Shown here piece by piece: positions 26,801 through 34,235 of a DNA stretch of 64,000 bases (position 1 is the stretch's first letter; every line of letters starts with the position of its first letter). The notes under the pieces are model-generated. The model made no database searches, was not told where the DNA came from, and was given only the letters and a program-made list of their open reading frames with translations. The translations under genes were made by a program, and so were the position numbers. Source of the DNA: Streptomyces sp. G-G2 (lineage in GTDB: Bacteria > Actinomycetota > Actinomycetes > Streptomycetales > Streptomycetaceae); assembly GCF_030063135.1 (NCBI RefSeq), contig NZ_JASISO010000007.1, forward strand, positions 124,001-188,000, in the 5' to 3' direction.

Positions 26801-28301
26801 GGAAGCTGATGCCGAACGTGTCGGTCAGCTCGCGGCGGATGCGGGCGTTCATGAGGGACTGGGTCGCGCGGGTGTGCCGGTGGAGGTCGCGGCCCCCGCT
26901 GGCCATCGTGGACCACTTGCCGTCGTTGCCCTTGACCATGTTGGCGAGGGTGAAGTGGAGGTGGAAGTGAGGGTCTCCGTACGGGGCGCCGTCCACAGGG
27001 CGGGCGGCGCGGTGGACCATCATCCAGCCGGAGAACCCGCTCGTCTTCACGGTCTCGGCTTCGTCGCCGTCGCCGTGGTGGCCGCGCATGGCGTACGCGG
27101 TCCACCGTTCCAGGGCGCCGATGGACTCCCGGCCGGCGGCCGTGTAGATGCCCTCGACCTGGGCGGCAATCTCCTCGGGCGCGTAGGCGAGGAACGCGGA
27201 CTTCGACTTCGCCAAGTCCAAGGTGACGTCGGCACCGAAGTTGCCGACCTGCACGCGGCCTTCGAGGAGAGCTGCCTCGATCTCCTCGGCGTCCCATACG
27301 TCCTCGGGCGAGAGTCCCGCTGCCTTGGCCATCGCGACGGCTTCACGCACGTCCATCGGTAGGTCCCGAAGACGACGTGCACCTTCGCCCTCAGTCTGGA
27401 CGTACCGGCGCTTCATGGACGCGGCGGCGAACAGGTCGGCGGGCTGCTGTCCGGTCTCGGTGGCGCGGACCTCGACCGCGCGCAGGAGCGCACGGGCGTC
27501 CAGGTGGCCGCCCGCCTCTGCGGCCACGGCCTTCTCCACCAGGTCCTCGCCGTAGAGGTCGACGGCGTCGATGCCGACGGCGTCGGCGAGCTTCAGCACC
27601 GTCGAGACGGGGACGCGGTGCGACTCCCCGAACCGCTTGAGCTGGCTCTCCATCCGGCGGAAGGCGTCCTGCTTGCGCTTGGAGTCCAGCAGCGAGGCGG
27701 GGTTCACGCTGCGTTCGGCGGCGGCGCGGCGGATGGCGCGGACCAGTGGGGCGGCGGGGAGCTTGGCGGCCGGCGCGATGGCCAGCTTGGGTTCCACGAG
27801 GGTCTGCCCGGCCCGAGGGTCTTCGCCGTGCATGAGGCGCCGGGCGGCCGGGAACTGCTCGGGGGCGAGGACGCTGCCGGGGGTGATGTCGAACTCGGTG
27901 AGACCGTTTCCGATCCAGACCAGGGGGCGTTCGCTGGCGTCCAGGTGGTAGTCCACCTGTCCGTCGGCGGGCCGTGGAGGAAGGGCCTGTTCGCCGTAGA
28001 GATCGCGGGCGTCGAGCCCGGCTGCGGCGGCGACTTCGACGGCGTCGAACCCGGTGAACCGCGCCGTGCCCTTGCTGCGGAGGAGTCCGCGGGCGCGGAA
28101 GAAGGCGCGCTTGGCCTCGCGGTTGGCGAGCAGGGAGGCGACGGGGGCACCAGCGGCTTCGGCCTTGGCCTCGATGGCGGCGACGAGAGGGGCAGCGTCG
28201 ACCGCTACGGACTTCCCGCATCCGTGGCCGCCGGTAAGGCGGTACTCAACCTGCTCGTCGGACGGGCCGATCATGGTCACCCATCCCACCGGCCCGCTCA
28301 C
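23844..28301 (-). CDS. traA: MobF/TrwC-type relaxase-helicase (TraA)
   Basis: A 1485-residue protein expected to nick oriT, stay covalently bound to the transferred strand and unwind it. The TrwC relaxase core spans about 115-545 with the three-His metal motif DPHFHLHF (H445, H447, H449); a candidate catalytic Tyr is Y118 (QVDYHL), homologous in place to the MobF start, with Y20 as alternative. The RecD-like helicase has Walker A GIAGSGKT at 752-759 and VLVVDEAAM as Walker B. The C-terminal 250 residues are Ala/Glu-rich coiled coil. Three copies of a helical module of about 75 residues interrupt the N-terminal region (about 36-106, 183-255, 268-343). GTG 28301 is a tentative start; ATG 28274 is possible. 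Confidence 0.93.
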   Translation of the reverse strand: MSGPVGWVTMIGPSDEQVEYRLTGGHGCGKSVAVDAAPLVAAIEAKAEAAGAPVASLLANREAKRAFFRARGLLRSKGTARFTGFDAVEVAAAAGLDARDLYGEQALPPRPADGQVDYHLDASERPLVWIGNGLTEFDITPGSVLAPEQFPAARRLMHGEDPRAGQTLVEPKLAIAPAAKLPAAPLVRAIRRAAAERSVNPASLLDSKRKQDAFRRMESQLKRFGESHRVPVSTVLKLADAVGIDAVDLYGEDLVEKAVAAEAGGHLDARALLRAVEVRATETGQQPADLFAAASMKRRYVQTEGEGARRLRDLPMDVREAVAMAKAAGLSPEDVWDAEEIEAALLEGRVQVGNFGADVTLDLAKSKSAFLAYAPEEIAAQVEGIYTAAGRESIGALERWTAYAMRGHHGDGDEAETVKTSGFSGWMMVHRAARPVDGAPYGDPHFHLHFTLANMVKGNDGKWSTMASGGRDLHRHTRATQSLMNARIRRELTDTFGISFRREERTGAWEIAAIPESTIKLFSKRDSQVRDLLTKLGIDYDSATTRERTAASTASKAAKNGEAAGVEDDVLRSYWQAEGRAAGDDPDAIAASAMEQDRADQNPGLDELCAQVFDPKTGLTSHSKEFTHAAAIAAVLDALPYGVAHAEEAEQLTTSVLRHAGYAVQLNPKGAQHFTHADRYTTADVVAAEALIVSEATNRLGTQAAVVSNDTVDMTLSTVEAQHGGTFAFSDEQRAVLERLLTAGHGIDAVVGIAGSGKTTIMDTARQAWEAHGLVIAGASTAAVAAANLKAEAGIESRTLASWLTGIRNGGTGLTGVDVLVVDEAAMCDDRDIAELLTHAAETGTKIVGIGDPKQLHSPGIGGSFAAVHHIVGGLTLSQNFRQKDIVERRALELWRDDNRVEALRTFAGTGRVHALADKDATLAAMLTIWADKRAAHTDDHTAVQQLLMLAATNEIVEELNVGARALRKENGDLTDPEHVYALPGGGELTLSVGDQVLLRINDYRGKKSRGASEDVLNGYRGIVRAVDEERRVLVEWREKTADGHRDVAEWVDADYIAQGGLSLGYAITGHKSQGLTVQEALVYGPGAQANALYTMMSRDKKESHLFLPLSVYETDADRARHGDALTDQEQLDRAVAGLIREIESGTEERMILTELPKNAVPAHVRQAVADLPIPRAPGADEHHDADTPEEAPEHEDRPGPANAEPTMAPATPSGPAPTADRPYAHLSSSALRDAVRKAAIAARATTRAADKTEAAADRAEQEAAAGAGPNSLALQRRHQDVAQRAVAIREVRLLDGTIAERTAQLNGTEARIEGLEQQLAATGRFGRAALRGDERAAVEADREALLRTREETVQELEQMDTRLQEVTRQAGPVNEHEAVLTEADMPQQEKAALLRRAKAKDNEAAKQLRAEAIKARSTAHGADHRVSGLQKETSLRAQHGRQHVDADESAAPSSPKPDSPYANRTAVDHTQPASPDSAHDAPPV

Positions 28302-28343
28302 CCCCCGCTCTCATCCGGTCAGATTCGGTCGTCTTGGCTGATT

Positions 28344-28366
28344 GTATCGTCACGAAGTGACGATAC
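28344..28366. promoter_or_regulatory. Perfect 10-bp inverted repeat upstream of traA (operator or oriT arm)
   Basis: GTATCGTCAC and GTGACGATAC are separated by GAA, 43 bp upstream of the traA start. Such a site could bind a dimeric repressor of traA or be part of oriT, which in MobF systems usually lies beside the relaxase gene and contains inverted repeats. A second palindrome, GATCATGATC, lies about 20 bp further (28385-28394). Confidence 0.6.
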
Positions 28367-28857
28367 CTTGGTCCTCTAAATTCAAGATCATGATCAACGA
28401 GAGGGGATCTCGGGCACTCGGATCAGCCTCGTTCCTCCTGCGGATCAGGCTCCTGGAGCCTGATGTCCTGTTGGACTGTTACCTCTGCGGGAGGTGCGCG
28501 GGATGGAGTGCCGTACGCGCTGAGGCGGTACGGCGATCCGACGTCGCTGCGGTACCTACGCGCCGCTGAGTCGTTGGTCCGCGCATGGAGCACATCCCGA
28601 GTCCGGCGGCTCCTCGCCCGTTCGCCGAGTTGTCGGCCCCGTACTGGATGGCCTCGGACTCCCCGGCGTACGGGCTCGACGCAGAGGGCCGGTTCGAGCC
28701 GGGACGTGAGACTCCGCCCCACTCCCGGGCGATCGGCCGGAGGGCGGATCGGGCTCCGGACCGGCGGAGGTCTCGTAGCCGCTGATCCGTCGCCCTGCTG
28801 TCGGGTCGAGCGGTCTTGGTTGGGCCCTGCCCGACCCGTCAGCACCTGGTGACATGA
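28367..28857. other. Non-coding stretch upstream of traA; possible oriT region
   Basis: About 490 bp without a convincing gene: frames on either strand are Arg-rich shadow-type and lack ribosome sites. It has locally lower GC near 28370-28400 (TAAATTCAAGATCATGATC) and a 7-bp inverted repeat CGGGTCG/CGACCCG near 28803-28836. Its position beside the relaxase, between oppositely arranged blocks, makes it the best oriT candidate in the window. Confidence 0.4.
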
Positions 28858-28894
28858 CGAAGGTCCCCGCTCCGACGTGGAGCGGGGACCTTCG
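28858..28894. terminator. Strong terminator at end of the leading-region operon
   Basis: Perfect 16-bp stem (CGAAGGTCCCCGCTCC and its complement) around GACGT, 31 bp after the stop of the small zinc-ribbon gene at 28926. Confidence 0.88.
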
Positions 28895-28925
28895 CGTGTT
28901 CGCCGTGTGGTCTCTCGGCGGACAG

Positions 28926-29102
28926 CTATGCAGTCAGGGGCCAATCGCCGAACGGCACCGGTGCCTGACCTTGTGCTTCGCGCACGGCTTCCTCCGTACC
29001 GCACGTGGTGCAGATGGGAACCTCGCGGTCGGCGGTCAGCCGGGAACGTGCGGGCCGTTCACCGAGCGGGCCGCCGCAGCGCGGACAGCGGGTGTCGGGC
29101 AC
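28926..29102 (-). CDS. Small zinc-ribbon protein (58 aa)
   Basis: Reading GTG 29102 to TAG 28926 gives a 58-residue protein with two CxxC pairs, CPRCGG at the start and CTTCG in the middle (REVPICTTCGTEEAV), then a Pro/Trp end (PFGDWPLTA). This spacing fits a rubredoxin-like or zinc-ribbon knuckle. GAGGAG lies 6 bp before the GTG, inside the end of the preceding gene, whose stop is only 3 bp away. It is the last gene of the operon starting at 30079. No annotation beyond metal binding is justified. Confidence 0.75.
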   Translation of the reverse strand: MPDTRCPRCGGPLGERPARSRLTADREVPICTTCGTEEAVREAQGQAPVPFGDWPLTA

Positions 29103-29105
29103 GGG

Positions 29106-29804
29106 TCACTCCTCGGGGTTCTCGCGGGCGGACTTGAGGATCAGATTCCAGGTCGGGCGTGAGTAGGTCTTCTCCGTCTGCTTCTGGAGTTCGGGGATCA
29201 GTTCGGCGTTCTTCGCGCCGGGGTTCGCCGCGATGGCCTGCCGAGCGAGGGTCAGCCGCTCGTCGCCCTGGTAGGGGTAGGCCAGTCCGCGGCGACCGGT
29301 GGGCCGTCCGCCGGCGTGGCCGCGGCCCTTGCGGTCCGCGAGGTACTGCCACAGCCTCCAGCGCTTCCACTTCGGGCGGCGCCGGGTCGGAAGCTCGTCC
29401 CAGTCGTCCGGTGCCGGCCACCCCTCGGGCGGGTTCTTGACGTAGTGGGAGACGGTGGTCGAGTCGGCGAAACCGCAGACCTTCGCGGCTTCGGCCGGGC
29501 CGACCATCTCTTCGGGGTCGCCGTCGAGCTTCGGCGGGTTGGTGGTGCTGGCTGCGGCGCGCTGCCGCTGAACCTCGTGGTGCCACGTCGCCCATTCGTC
29601 GCCGTCCCAGTGCATGACGCCGTCAATGGTCTTCGCGGGCGGGTGCCCGTTGTTCTCCCGGTCAGTCCAGAGGTTTTGAAGCGTGGGTTCGCTGATGCCG
29701 TGGACCTTGCGCAGGTCTGCGCGTGAGTAGAGCGTGCGGCCGGTCTTGGGGGACACGGTCGTCTCCTGTTCATGGTCGGGGTCGTGACCGCTCGGCGCGG
29801 TCAT
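29106..29804 (-). CDS. DNA-binding protein with repeated helix-turn-helix-like units
   Basis: A 232-residue protein. Residues about 25-80 (YSRADLRKVHGISEPTLQNL, then a Trp-rich tail) resemble an excisionase/MerR-like HTH; about 95-165 form a second such unit (VGPAEAAKVCGFADSTTVSHY followed by a basic segment), and the C-terminal 60 residues (AIAANPGAKNAELIPELQKQ) may be a third. ATG 29804 overlaps the stop of the preceding gene (ATGA) and is preferred over the longer frame. Position near relaxase and putative oriT suggests a relaxosome accessory or operon regulator; this is inference. Confidence 0.75.
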   Translation of the reverse strand: MTAPSGHDPDHEQETTVSPKTGRTLYSRADLRKVHGISEPTLQNLWTDRENNGHPPAKTIDGVMHWDGDEWATWHHEVQRQRAAASTTNPPKLDGDPEEMVGPAEAAKVCGFADSTTVSHYVKNPPEGWPAPDDWDELPTRRRPKWKRWRLWQYLADRKGRGHAGGRPTGRRGLAYPYQGDERLTLARQAIAANPGAKNAELIPELQKQTEKTYSRPTWNLILKSARENPEE

Positions 29805-30079
29805 TGGATCTCGTCCGGGTCCGGGGCCGGCGTCCACGTACGGCTGCCCGCCGGTTCGAGCCGGGTGAGGGTGGCTATGTCGGCCAGGGGGACGGCGGCG
29901 GCCCAGTCGGCGCGGCCGGGGTGGTCGACGGGCAGGTTGAGCACGAGGTGGCGGCCGGTCGGGGGGAAGTCCTCGACGATAACGAAGCTGTCGGTGGGAT
30001 CAGCGCCGATGCTGTTACCCCTCGTGAGCTGGGCGATGTCGCCGGGCTCGGGACAGTCGGGGTGCCGGTCACATAGCAT
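29801..30079 (-). CDS. Small acidic protein, first gene of a three-gene operon
   Basis: A 92-residue protein of unknown family (MLCDRHPDCPEPGD start with two Cys, then FVIVEDFPPTGRHLVLNLPV, VPLADIATLTRLEPAG). It begins 16 bp after the conserved CTCTCACCAG leader element and is coupled to the DNA-binding protein gene downstream. Confidence 0.7.
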   Translation of the reverse strand: MLCDRHPDCPEPGDIAQLTRGNSIGADPTDSFVIVEDFPPTGRHLVLNLPVDHPGRADWAAAVPLADIATLTRLEPAGSRTWTPAPDPDEIQ

Positions 30080-30235
30080 GGTGTGGTCTTTCTGGTGAGA
30101 GACACTGACGGCCAGCGCCTTGTTGCCCTTGTGCGCTGGCCGTCGTCTGTTGTCTGGGTGCGTGGCGTCCTGTGGAACGCGCGGCCGGTCGGAGGTTGCC
30201 CGCTCCGCTGACGGCGAAGTAATTAAACCACCTTT
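30080..30235 (-). promoter_or_regulatory. Leader/promoter A with two GGGCAAC-loop hairpins
   Basis: On the minus strand, TTTAAT (30221-30226) with GGTGG before it matches the -10 of the six promoters further right, but the -35 is not conserved. Two hairpins follow: CGGAG-CGGGCAAC-CTCCG at 30190-30207, and an 11-bp stem ACGGCCAGCGC at 30108-30143 with AGGGCAAC in its loop. CTCTCACCAG precedes the gene, as at the other copies. Confidence 0.6.
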
Positions 30236-30276
30236 AGGTTGAGTGGGTGGGGCCCTGATCCGAAGGACGGCGGGCA

Positions 30277-30885
30277 TCAGAAGAGGGCGTCCTGATCTGC
30301 GGAGCGTCGGGCCCGGTCGCGCGGTGGCCGGGTGATGCGGAGTTCGTAGCGGGGGCGTCCGGCGTGTGGCGGAAGGTGGGCTTCGCGGCGGTACCGCCTC
30401 CAGGCCACGACGGGGGCGCCCTGGCTCACCCATCCCGCCGGGTACGGGGCAGTGAGCTGAGCCCAGCGGCTTCGGCTCCGCGGAACGGCCCATCTGTCCT
30501 CGACCGCGGTGATCGGAGGCAGTGTCCGCCAGCCGGGGAACGCGTGGTCGTGGGCGTCCTCCACGGCCTCGTTGTCACCGTCCCCGAACCCGTCTCCGCA
30601 ATGGACGGGGCCTTCCCACTCGCACGCGAGACACCCGCCCCGAAATTCCTGCCCGTCTCCCCGGCGGCCGGTCGGCCGGCTGCGGGAGAGAAGGGTTGGG
30701 GTGTGGTGTGCGGGCGGGTCCAGGTCGTGGCCGATGTCGCAGTACGCGCCGCCGGGGTGTCCGGGCTGGATGTGCCACACCTGTTCCGCGCTCTCGGGGC
30801 GGTGACGCGTCCGTGCATTGCGCACCCGCCAGTAGTACGTCTGCCGTGCCCGTGCTCCAGTCGGCTCGGCGGCGGGAACGGTCAC
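30277..30885 (-). CDS. Uncharacterised protein, possibly DUF6349 family
   Basis: A 202-residue protein. The centre has a CLACEWEG/CDIGHD Cys-His pattern (GGAYCDIGHDLDPP, then FRGGCLACEWEGP) that could bind zinc; the C-terminal part is Trp/Arg-rich (VVAWRRYRREAHLP, RYELRITRPP). This resembles DUF6349 proteins of Streptomyces elements, recalled rather than computed. GTG 30885 overlaps the stop of the upstream gene. The product also shares the motif CEWEGP with CDWEGP of the 31810-32460 protein. Confidence 0.65.
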   Translation of the reverse strand: MTVPAAEPTGARARQTYYWRVRNARTRHRPESAEQVWHIQPGHPGGAYCDIGHDLDPPAHHTPTLLSRSRPTGRRGDGQEFRGGCLACEWEGPVHCGDGFGDGDNEAVEDAHDHAFPGWRTLPPITAVEDRWAVPRSRSRWAQLTAPYPAGWVSQGAPVVAWRRYRREAHLPPHAGRPRYELRITRPPRDRARRSADQDALF

Positions 30886-31280
30886 GACTTCCTGCTTCCG
30901 GCGGCGAGCACTTCGCGGAGTGGGTCAGCGAGCATGGCCTGTTCGTCGGGGGCATCGAGGAACCGCGGCCCGTACGCACGGCGCACGGCACGGCGGGCAT
31001 CCTGGTGGCGGTCGAGTTCCGGGTAGTACGGCGATCGGTCGAGCACGTCATAGCCGTGCTGGGTGAGCACATCGGCGATGAGCGACCGGACCTGTACCGG
31101 GTCAAGGGCGGTGAGGTCGTTTTCCCCCGGGGCCGCGAGGAGGACGCGGATCAACTCGGTTGCGCTGAGCCGGGGGTGGAGGGGGACGCTGAGCCGGTGG
31201 ACACCGTCCCGGCTGGGGGTGGCGGCTCCTCGGCGGGTCGGCGTCCTGGTGGTGCTGCGGGAAGCTGTCGTCTCGTCCAT
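30882..31280 (-). CDS. Uncharacterised leading-region protein
   Basis: A 132-residue protein starting ATG 31280; residues 30-75 (VPLHPRLSATELIRVLLAAP, then PVQVRSLIADVLTQHGYDV) and the helix RQDARRAVRRAYG-type segment (HQDARRAVRRAYGPRFL) are the only recognisable structure. It ends coupled to the next gene. No family is known to me. Confidence 0.65.
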   Translation of the reverse strand: MDETTASRSTTRTPTRRGAATPSRDGVHRLSVPLHPRLSATELIRVLLAAPGENDLTALDPVQVRSLIADVLTQHGYDVLDRSPYYPELDRHQDARRAVRRAYGPRFLDAPDEQAMLADPLREVLAAGSRKS

Positions 31281-31321
31281 CGTGCTGGCCTTCGATGACT
31301 CGGGATGCTGGCGGGGGTCTG

Positions 31322-31749
31322 TCAGAACAGGGCGTGTTCGGCGCGGGCGGCGGCGGTGCGGAACGCGTGGGCGGCGTCGGCGGCGGTGCGGCCGGGATCG
31401 GCGCTCCACCGGTCGATGGCCTCGCGGTGCCGGGCGTTGGCGGTTGCGGGATATCGGCGTCGACAGGGTGACCGGTGAGGGTTTCCGCGAGGATGCCGAA
31501 CGCCTGGTCGCGGGCGCGGTTGATGCGGTCCCAGTCGTACGTTCGGCCGGCGGCTCCTCGCCCGTGGCCGGCGGCGACTTGGAGGGCGCCGCGCGGCCAG
31601 CACGGCAGGGTGGCCGTACGGCCGGGACCGGCGAACAGGTGCGGGCCCTGGTGGATGCCGACGTGTTCGATGTGGCGGGCGGCCCATTCCAGGATCGCGG
31701 CCGGGGTGTCCACGATGACGATGCTTTCGGGGGTGTGACGGATCGGCAC
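31322..31749 (-). pseudogene. Frameshifted DUF6197-like gene
   Basis: GTG 31749 opens a frame (IVIVDTPAAILEWAARHIEHV, then GIHQGPHLF) clearly homologous to the intact DUF6197 protein at 43564-44028 (ILTAAAEHIERVGLYQGDHLW). Around 31440-31455 the homologous C-terminus (RHREAIDRWSADPGRTAADA to EHALF) continues in the -1 frame and stops at 31322. The span is 428 nt, one short of a whole number of codons. There is no slippery heptamer at the switch, so a single-base deletion or sequencing error is more likely than programmed frameshifting. Confidence 0.7.
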
Positions 31750-31770
31750 GGCGGTGTCCTTCGGGAGGGC

Positions 31771-31799
31771 GGGGGCGGCGGCGCACCGCCGCCGCCCCC
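31771..31799. terminator. GC-rich intergenic hairpin
   Basis: An 11-bp stem GGGGGCGGCGG with a 7-nt loop lies between the stop at 31810 and the start at 31749; probably attenuates or punctuates the operon. Confidence 0.5.
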
Positions 31800-31809
31800 G
31801 GTGGCGCTG

Positions 31810-32460
31810 CTACTGGTAGGCGGGGATCAACCGGCGGACCTTGTCCTCTCCGATGCACCCGCCCTTGTGACGGCGCGCGCTCGGCGGCTCTCCGTTGCGC
31901 CCGCGCAAGTGGCTCCAGAACTTCGGGCCTTCCCAGTCACACAATTCGCAGCTGAGGTACCAGTGGTTATCGCTGCCGGGGAACCCGGTGAGGACTGCCC
32001 GCCAGTGGTGGGCCCGGAGCCCTGCGAACGCGATCAGCGCGCCCTCGATGTTGCGATCATTGACCGGCATCCGAGGGTGCAGGAGAGACACCGGCCCGCA
32101 CAGCGGAGTGGGGGCCTCGGCGAGCACCTGGTCCAGGGGGACTGCGCCGATCCGACCGGCGGCGTACTGCTCGGCGAGATGGGCGGCGGCCATCTCGGTG
32201 CCCGGTGTTCCCTTCGGCGGGCGACGGAGATTGTGTTCACCCGCGGTGGTGAGGACGAGCCAGTCACGGTGCCACCGGTAGGCGCGGCCGATGACCTGGT
32301 CTTCGCCAACGATCACGGGGTAGCGGCATTGGATGTCGGGGGCGCCGACGCGGTACGCCGGGACGGTGGTGGTGCCCTGGGTCGCGGGGACGATGAACCT
32401 GCCCCCTGCGGTGTCGGGGACGGTGACGGTCGTGGGTCGTTCGAGGAGTTGCGTGGTCAT
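31810..32460 (-). CDS. Uncharacterised leading-region protein
   Basis: A 216-residue protein of unknown family. A beta-rich N-terminal half (VPAYRVGAPDIQCRYPVIVG, GRAYRWHRDWLVLTTAGEH) is followed by a helical part and a Cys-containing end (YLSCELCDWEGPKFWSHL, HKGGC) that could bind zinc. The CDWEGP motif recurs as CEWEGP in the 30277-30885 protein, indicating a shared domain. It starts 37 bp after the DUF3560 gene region, behind a GC hairpin at 32489-32522, and the leader contains CTTTCACCAG, a one-base variant of the conserved element. Confidence 0.68.
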   Translation of the reverse strand: MTTQLLERPTTVTVPDTAGGRFIVPATQGTTTVPAYRVGAPDIQCRYPVIVGEDQVIGRAYRWHRDWLVLTTAGEHNLRRPPKGTPGTEMAAAHLAEQYAAGRIGAVPLDQVLAEAPTPLCGPVSLLHPRMPVNDRNIEGALIAFAGLRAHHWRAVLTGFPGSDNHWYLSCELCDWEGPKFWSHLRGRNGEPPSARRHKGGCIGEDKVRRLIPAYQ

Positions 32461-32488
32461 GGTGGTGCCCTGTTCTGGTGAAAGAGGG

Positions 32489-32522
32489 GCCCGCCCCGGC
32501 GCGCTCGGCCGCCGGGGCGGGC
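32489..32522. terminator. GC-rich intergenic hairpin
   Basis: GCCCGCCCCGGC and its complement form a 12-bp stem between the DUF3560 gene and the 32460 start. Its loop lacks GGGCAAC. Confidence 0.5.
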
Positions 32523-32532
32523 GGGGGCGTGG

Positions 32533-33924
32533 TTACGCGGCCTCGGCGGGGGCCTGCGCGGCGGCGGTCCATTCACGGCGCGGGGTGACGCCCAGGTCCG
32601 AAAGGACCGGGTCGAGACTTCCGTTGTCAGGCGTCCATTCCCAGTCGGCACCTTCGACGCCTGGCCGGTCGGTCCAGGTGAGCATGTACGAGCGTCCGGA
32701 GGTACGGGGGTCGCCGCACACGGCCTGTGCCTCGCGGCGGGTCATCGCCCACAAGGCACGCTTGCGGGAGCGGCGGGAGTTCTTCGAGGCGATCAGCACC
32801 AGCGCCATGCCGTCCTGCCAGTTCGCACCTGCGGCGGGCACCGCCACCGGGGTCGGCTTCTCCGCCGGTACCGGCTCCTCGGTCGGCGTGGACTGCTCAG
32901 CCTGCTCCTGCTGTTCGGCGGCCTCTGCCTGGGGCGGCTGCATCTCGTCGGCGCTCTTGCGCCCGGACACGTCGTCGTAGGGGGCGGTCCAAGTCCAGTC
33001 GTCGTGCTGGTTGCCGGTGGCGCGCACGATGCGCTTGCCGGTGCCGTTGTGGATGTGCGGGATCGTCACCGACTTCGGGTTGACGCGCAGGACCTCGTAC
33101 CAGGTGCCCCGGTAGAGCACGAAGTCCCCACGCTTGAAGTCCGCCTTCGACCAGACCTTGAAGCCCCTGGCTTCGGCGTCCTTGATGACCGCCTCCCAGT
33201 GCTCGATCTCCTCGGTTAGCTCCTGGTGCTCGATCTCCAGCTCCGGGTCCGCCGGGCTGCGGGAGAACCCCTTGGCGGACTCACCCCGCTGCCACTTCTC
33301 GACCGCACGGAGATCGGCCCTCAGCTTGTCGAGACGGCGGAGAGTACGACCGGGGTCCTTGCGGAACCGCTCGTAGTTGGCGGCGGCTTCCTCGCGGTTG
33401 GCCCAGTGCTGGGCGCGGTCGCGCTCGCTGATGCTCTTGCGCATCGCGTTGTCCATCCGTGCGTGATCACGGCGAGCGCGGCCCTCGGAATGGTGACCGA
33501 CGAGGGTGGGCTGACCGAAGGCGAACCGCTCGGATATCTCGTGGCTCGACTTCCACGCGGCCTCGGAGGTCCGGGCGGCAGTGTCGGCGTATCCGCCGAA
33601 CCTCTCCGCCCGGCCTTCAGCCTTCTCCTCCCGCTCCTCCTCGGCCTCGCTGAAGCTGCGGCGGTCGGCGTTGTCGATGGTCAGTGTGACCTCGAAGCCT
33701 GCGCCTCGGAGTCGCTGCGCGAGGAGTTCGAGCGAGGGGGTGTAGGTGGCGTGGTCGCGGCTGTGGGGGAGGTACCAGCAGTCAAGGTTCCTGCTCCAGC
33801 GGAAGGGCTGGCGCTGGGTGCGGCCGTACTCGCGGAGTCGCAGGATCTCGGCCGATCCGTCGCCCCGGCTGGTCCCCTCGATCAGGGTTCCTGCTCGGCG
33901 GGTGTGGGTGATCTCGATAGTCAC
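32533..33924 (-). CDS. DUF3560 domain protein
   Basis: A 463-residue protein. The N-terminal part (about 1-80) with WSRNLDCWYLPHSRD resembles the short domain often found ahead of DUF3560. The DUF3560 core (about 95-225) carries AFGQPTLVGHHSEGRARRD and a long helical stretch rich in Arg/Glu. The C-terminal 200 residues hold a basic beta-rich segment (FVLYRGTWYEVLRVNPKSV) and an acidic Gln/Glu-rich linker. DUF3560 proteins are frequent in leading or accessory regions of actinobacterial and proteobacterial plasmids; function unknown. GTG 33924 follows CTCTCACCAG by 14 bp. Confidence 0.85.
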   Translation of the reverse strand: MTIEITHTRRAGTLIEGTSRGDGSAEILRLREYGRTQRQPFRWSRNLDCWYLPHSRDHATYTPSLELLAQRLRGAGFEVTLTIDNADRRSFSEAEEEREEKAEGRAERFGGYADTAARTSEAAWKSSHEISERFAFGQPTLVGHHSEGRARRDHARMDNAMRKSISERDRAQHWANREEAAANYERFRKDPGRTLRRLDKLRADLRAVEKWQRGESAKGFSRSPADPELEIEHQELTEEIEHWEAVIKDAEARGFKVWSKADFKRGDFVLYRGTWYEVLRVNPKSVTIPHIHNGTGKRIVRATGNQHDDWTWTAPYDDVSGRKSADEMQPPQAEAAEQQEQAEQSTPTEEPVPAEKPTPVAVPAAGANWQDGMALVLIASKNSRRSRKRALWAMTRREAQAVCGDPRTSGRSYMLTWTDRPGVEGADWEWTPDNGSLDPVLSDLGVTPRREWTAAAQAPAEAA

Positions 33925-34126
33925 TGAACTGGTCTTTTCTGGTGAGAGTTTGTGGTCCGGCCGCAGGGCGGACCGTGCGTTGGCAGCGGCGCTGCACCAC
34001 CGGCGCGGGCCGTGAGGGACGATCGGCTCGCGGGTCGTCGCGCCTGCGCGGCGACAGGGGCTGCCGCGCCCCCGCGGGGCGCGTCCGCTGCGGTCCGGTG
34101 CCCGTCGTCGGTCGGCGGAGCCGCCT

Positions 34127-34181
34127 GCGGCGGAGTCGGCCGGCGGCGGAGTCGGCCGGCGGCGGAGTCGGCCGGCGGCGG
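34127..34181. repeat. Three tandem 16-bp GC-rich repeats
   Basis: The unit GCGGCGGAGTCGGCCG occurs three times in exact succession with a partial fourth, in the 310-bp untranslated space upstream of the DUF3560 gene. Confidence 0.9.
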
Positions 34182-34235
34182 TGAACGCACCGGACCTGTC
34201 CTGCCGCCCCGAAGGGGTGTCCGCTGGGGTGCTGG

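Noticed and set aside
28585..28785. 66-codon plus-strand frame starting MEHIPSPAAPRP
   Set aside because: First half looks almost protein-like but there is no ribosome site and the second half is pure Arg-rich; kept out for lack of support.
28423..29004. 193-codon minus-strand frame upstream of traA
   Set aside because: Arg/Ser/Pro-rich, crosses the strong terminator at 28858-28894 and has no ribosome site.
31435..31460. Programmed -1 frameshift in the DUF6197-like gene
   Set aside because: No slippery heptamer or following pseudoknot; the paralogue is a single continuous frame.
34127..34181. Tandem 16-bp repeats as a functional origin
   Set aside because: Only three units, extremely GC-rich and not near a replication gene; likely simple-sequence expansion.
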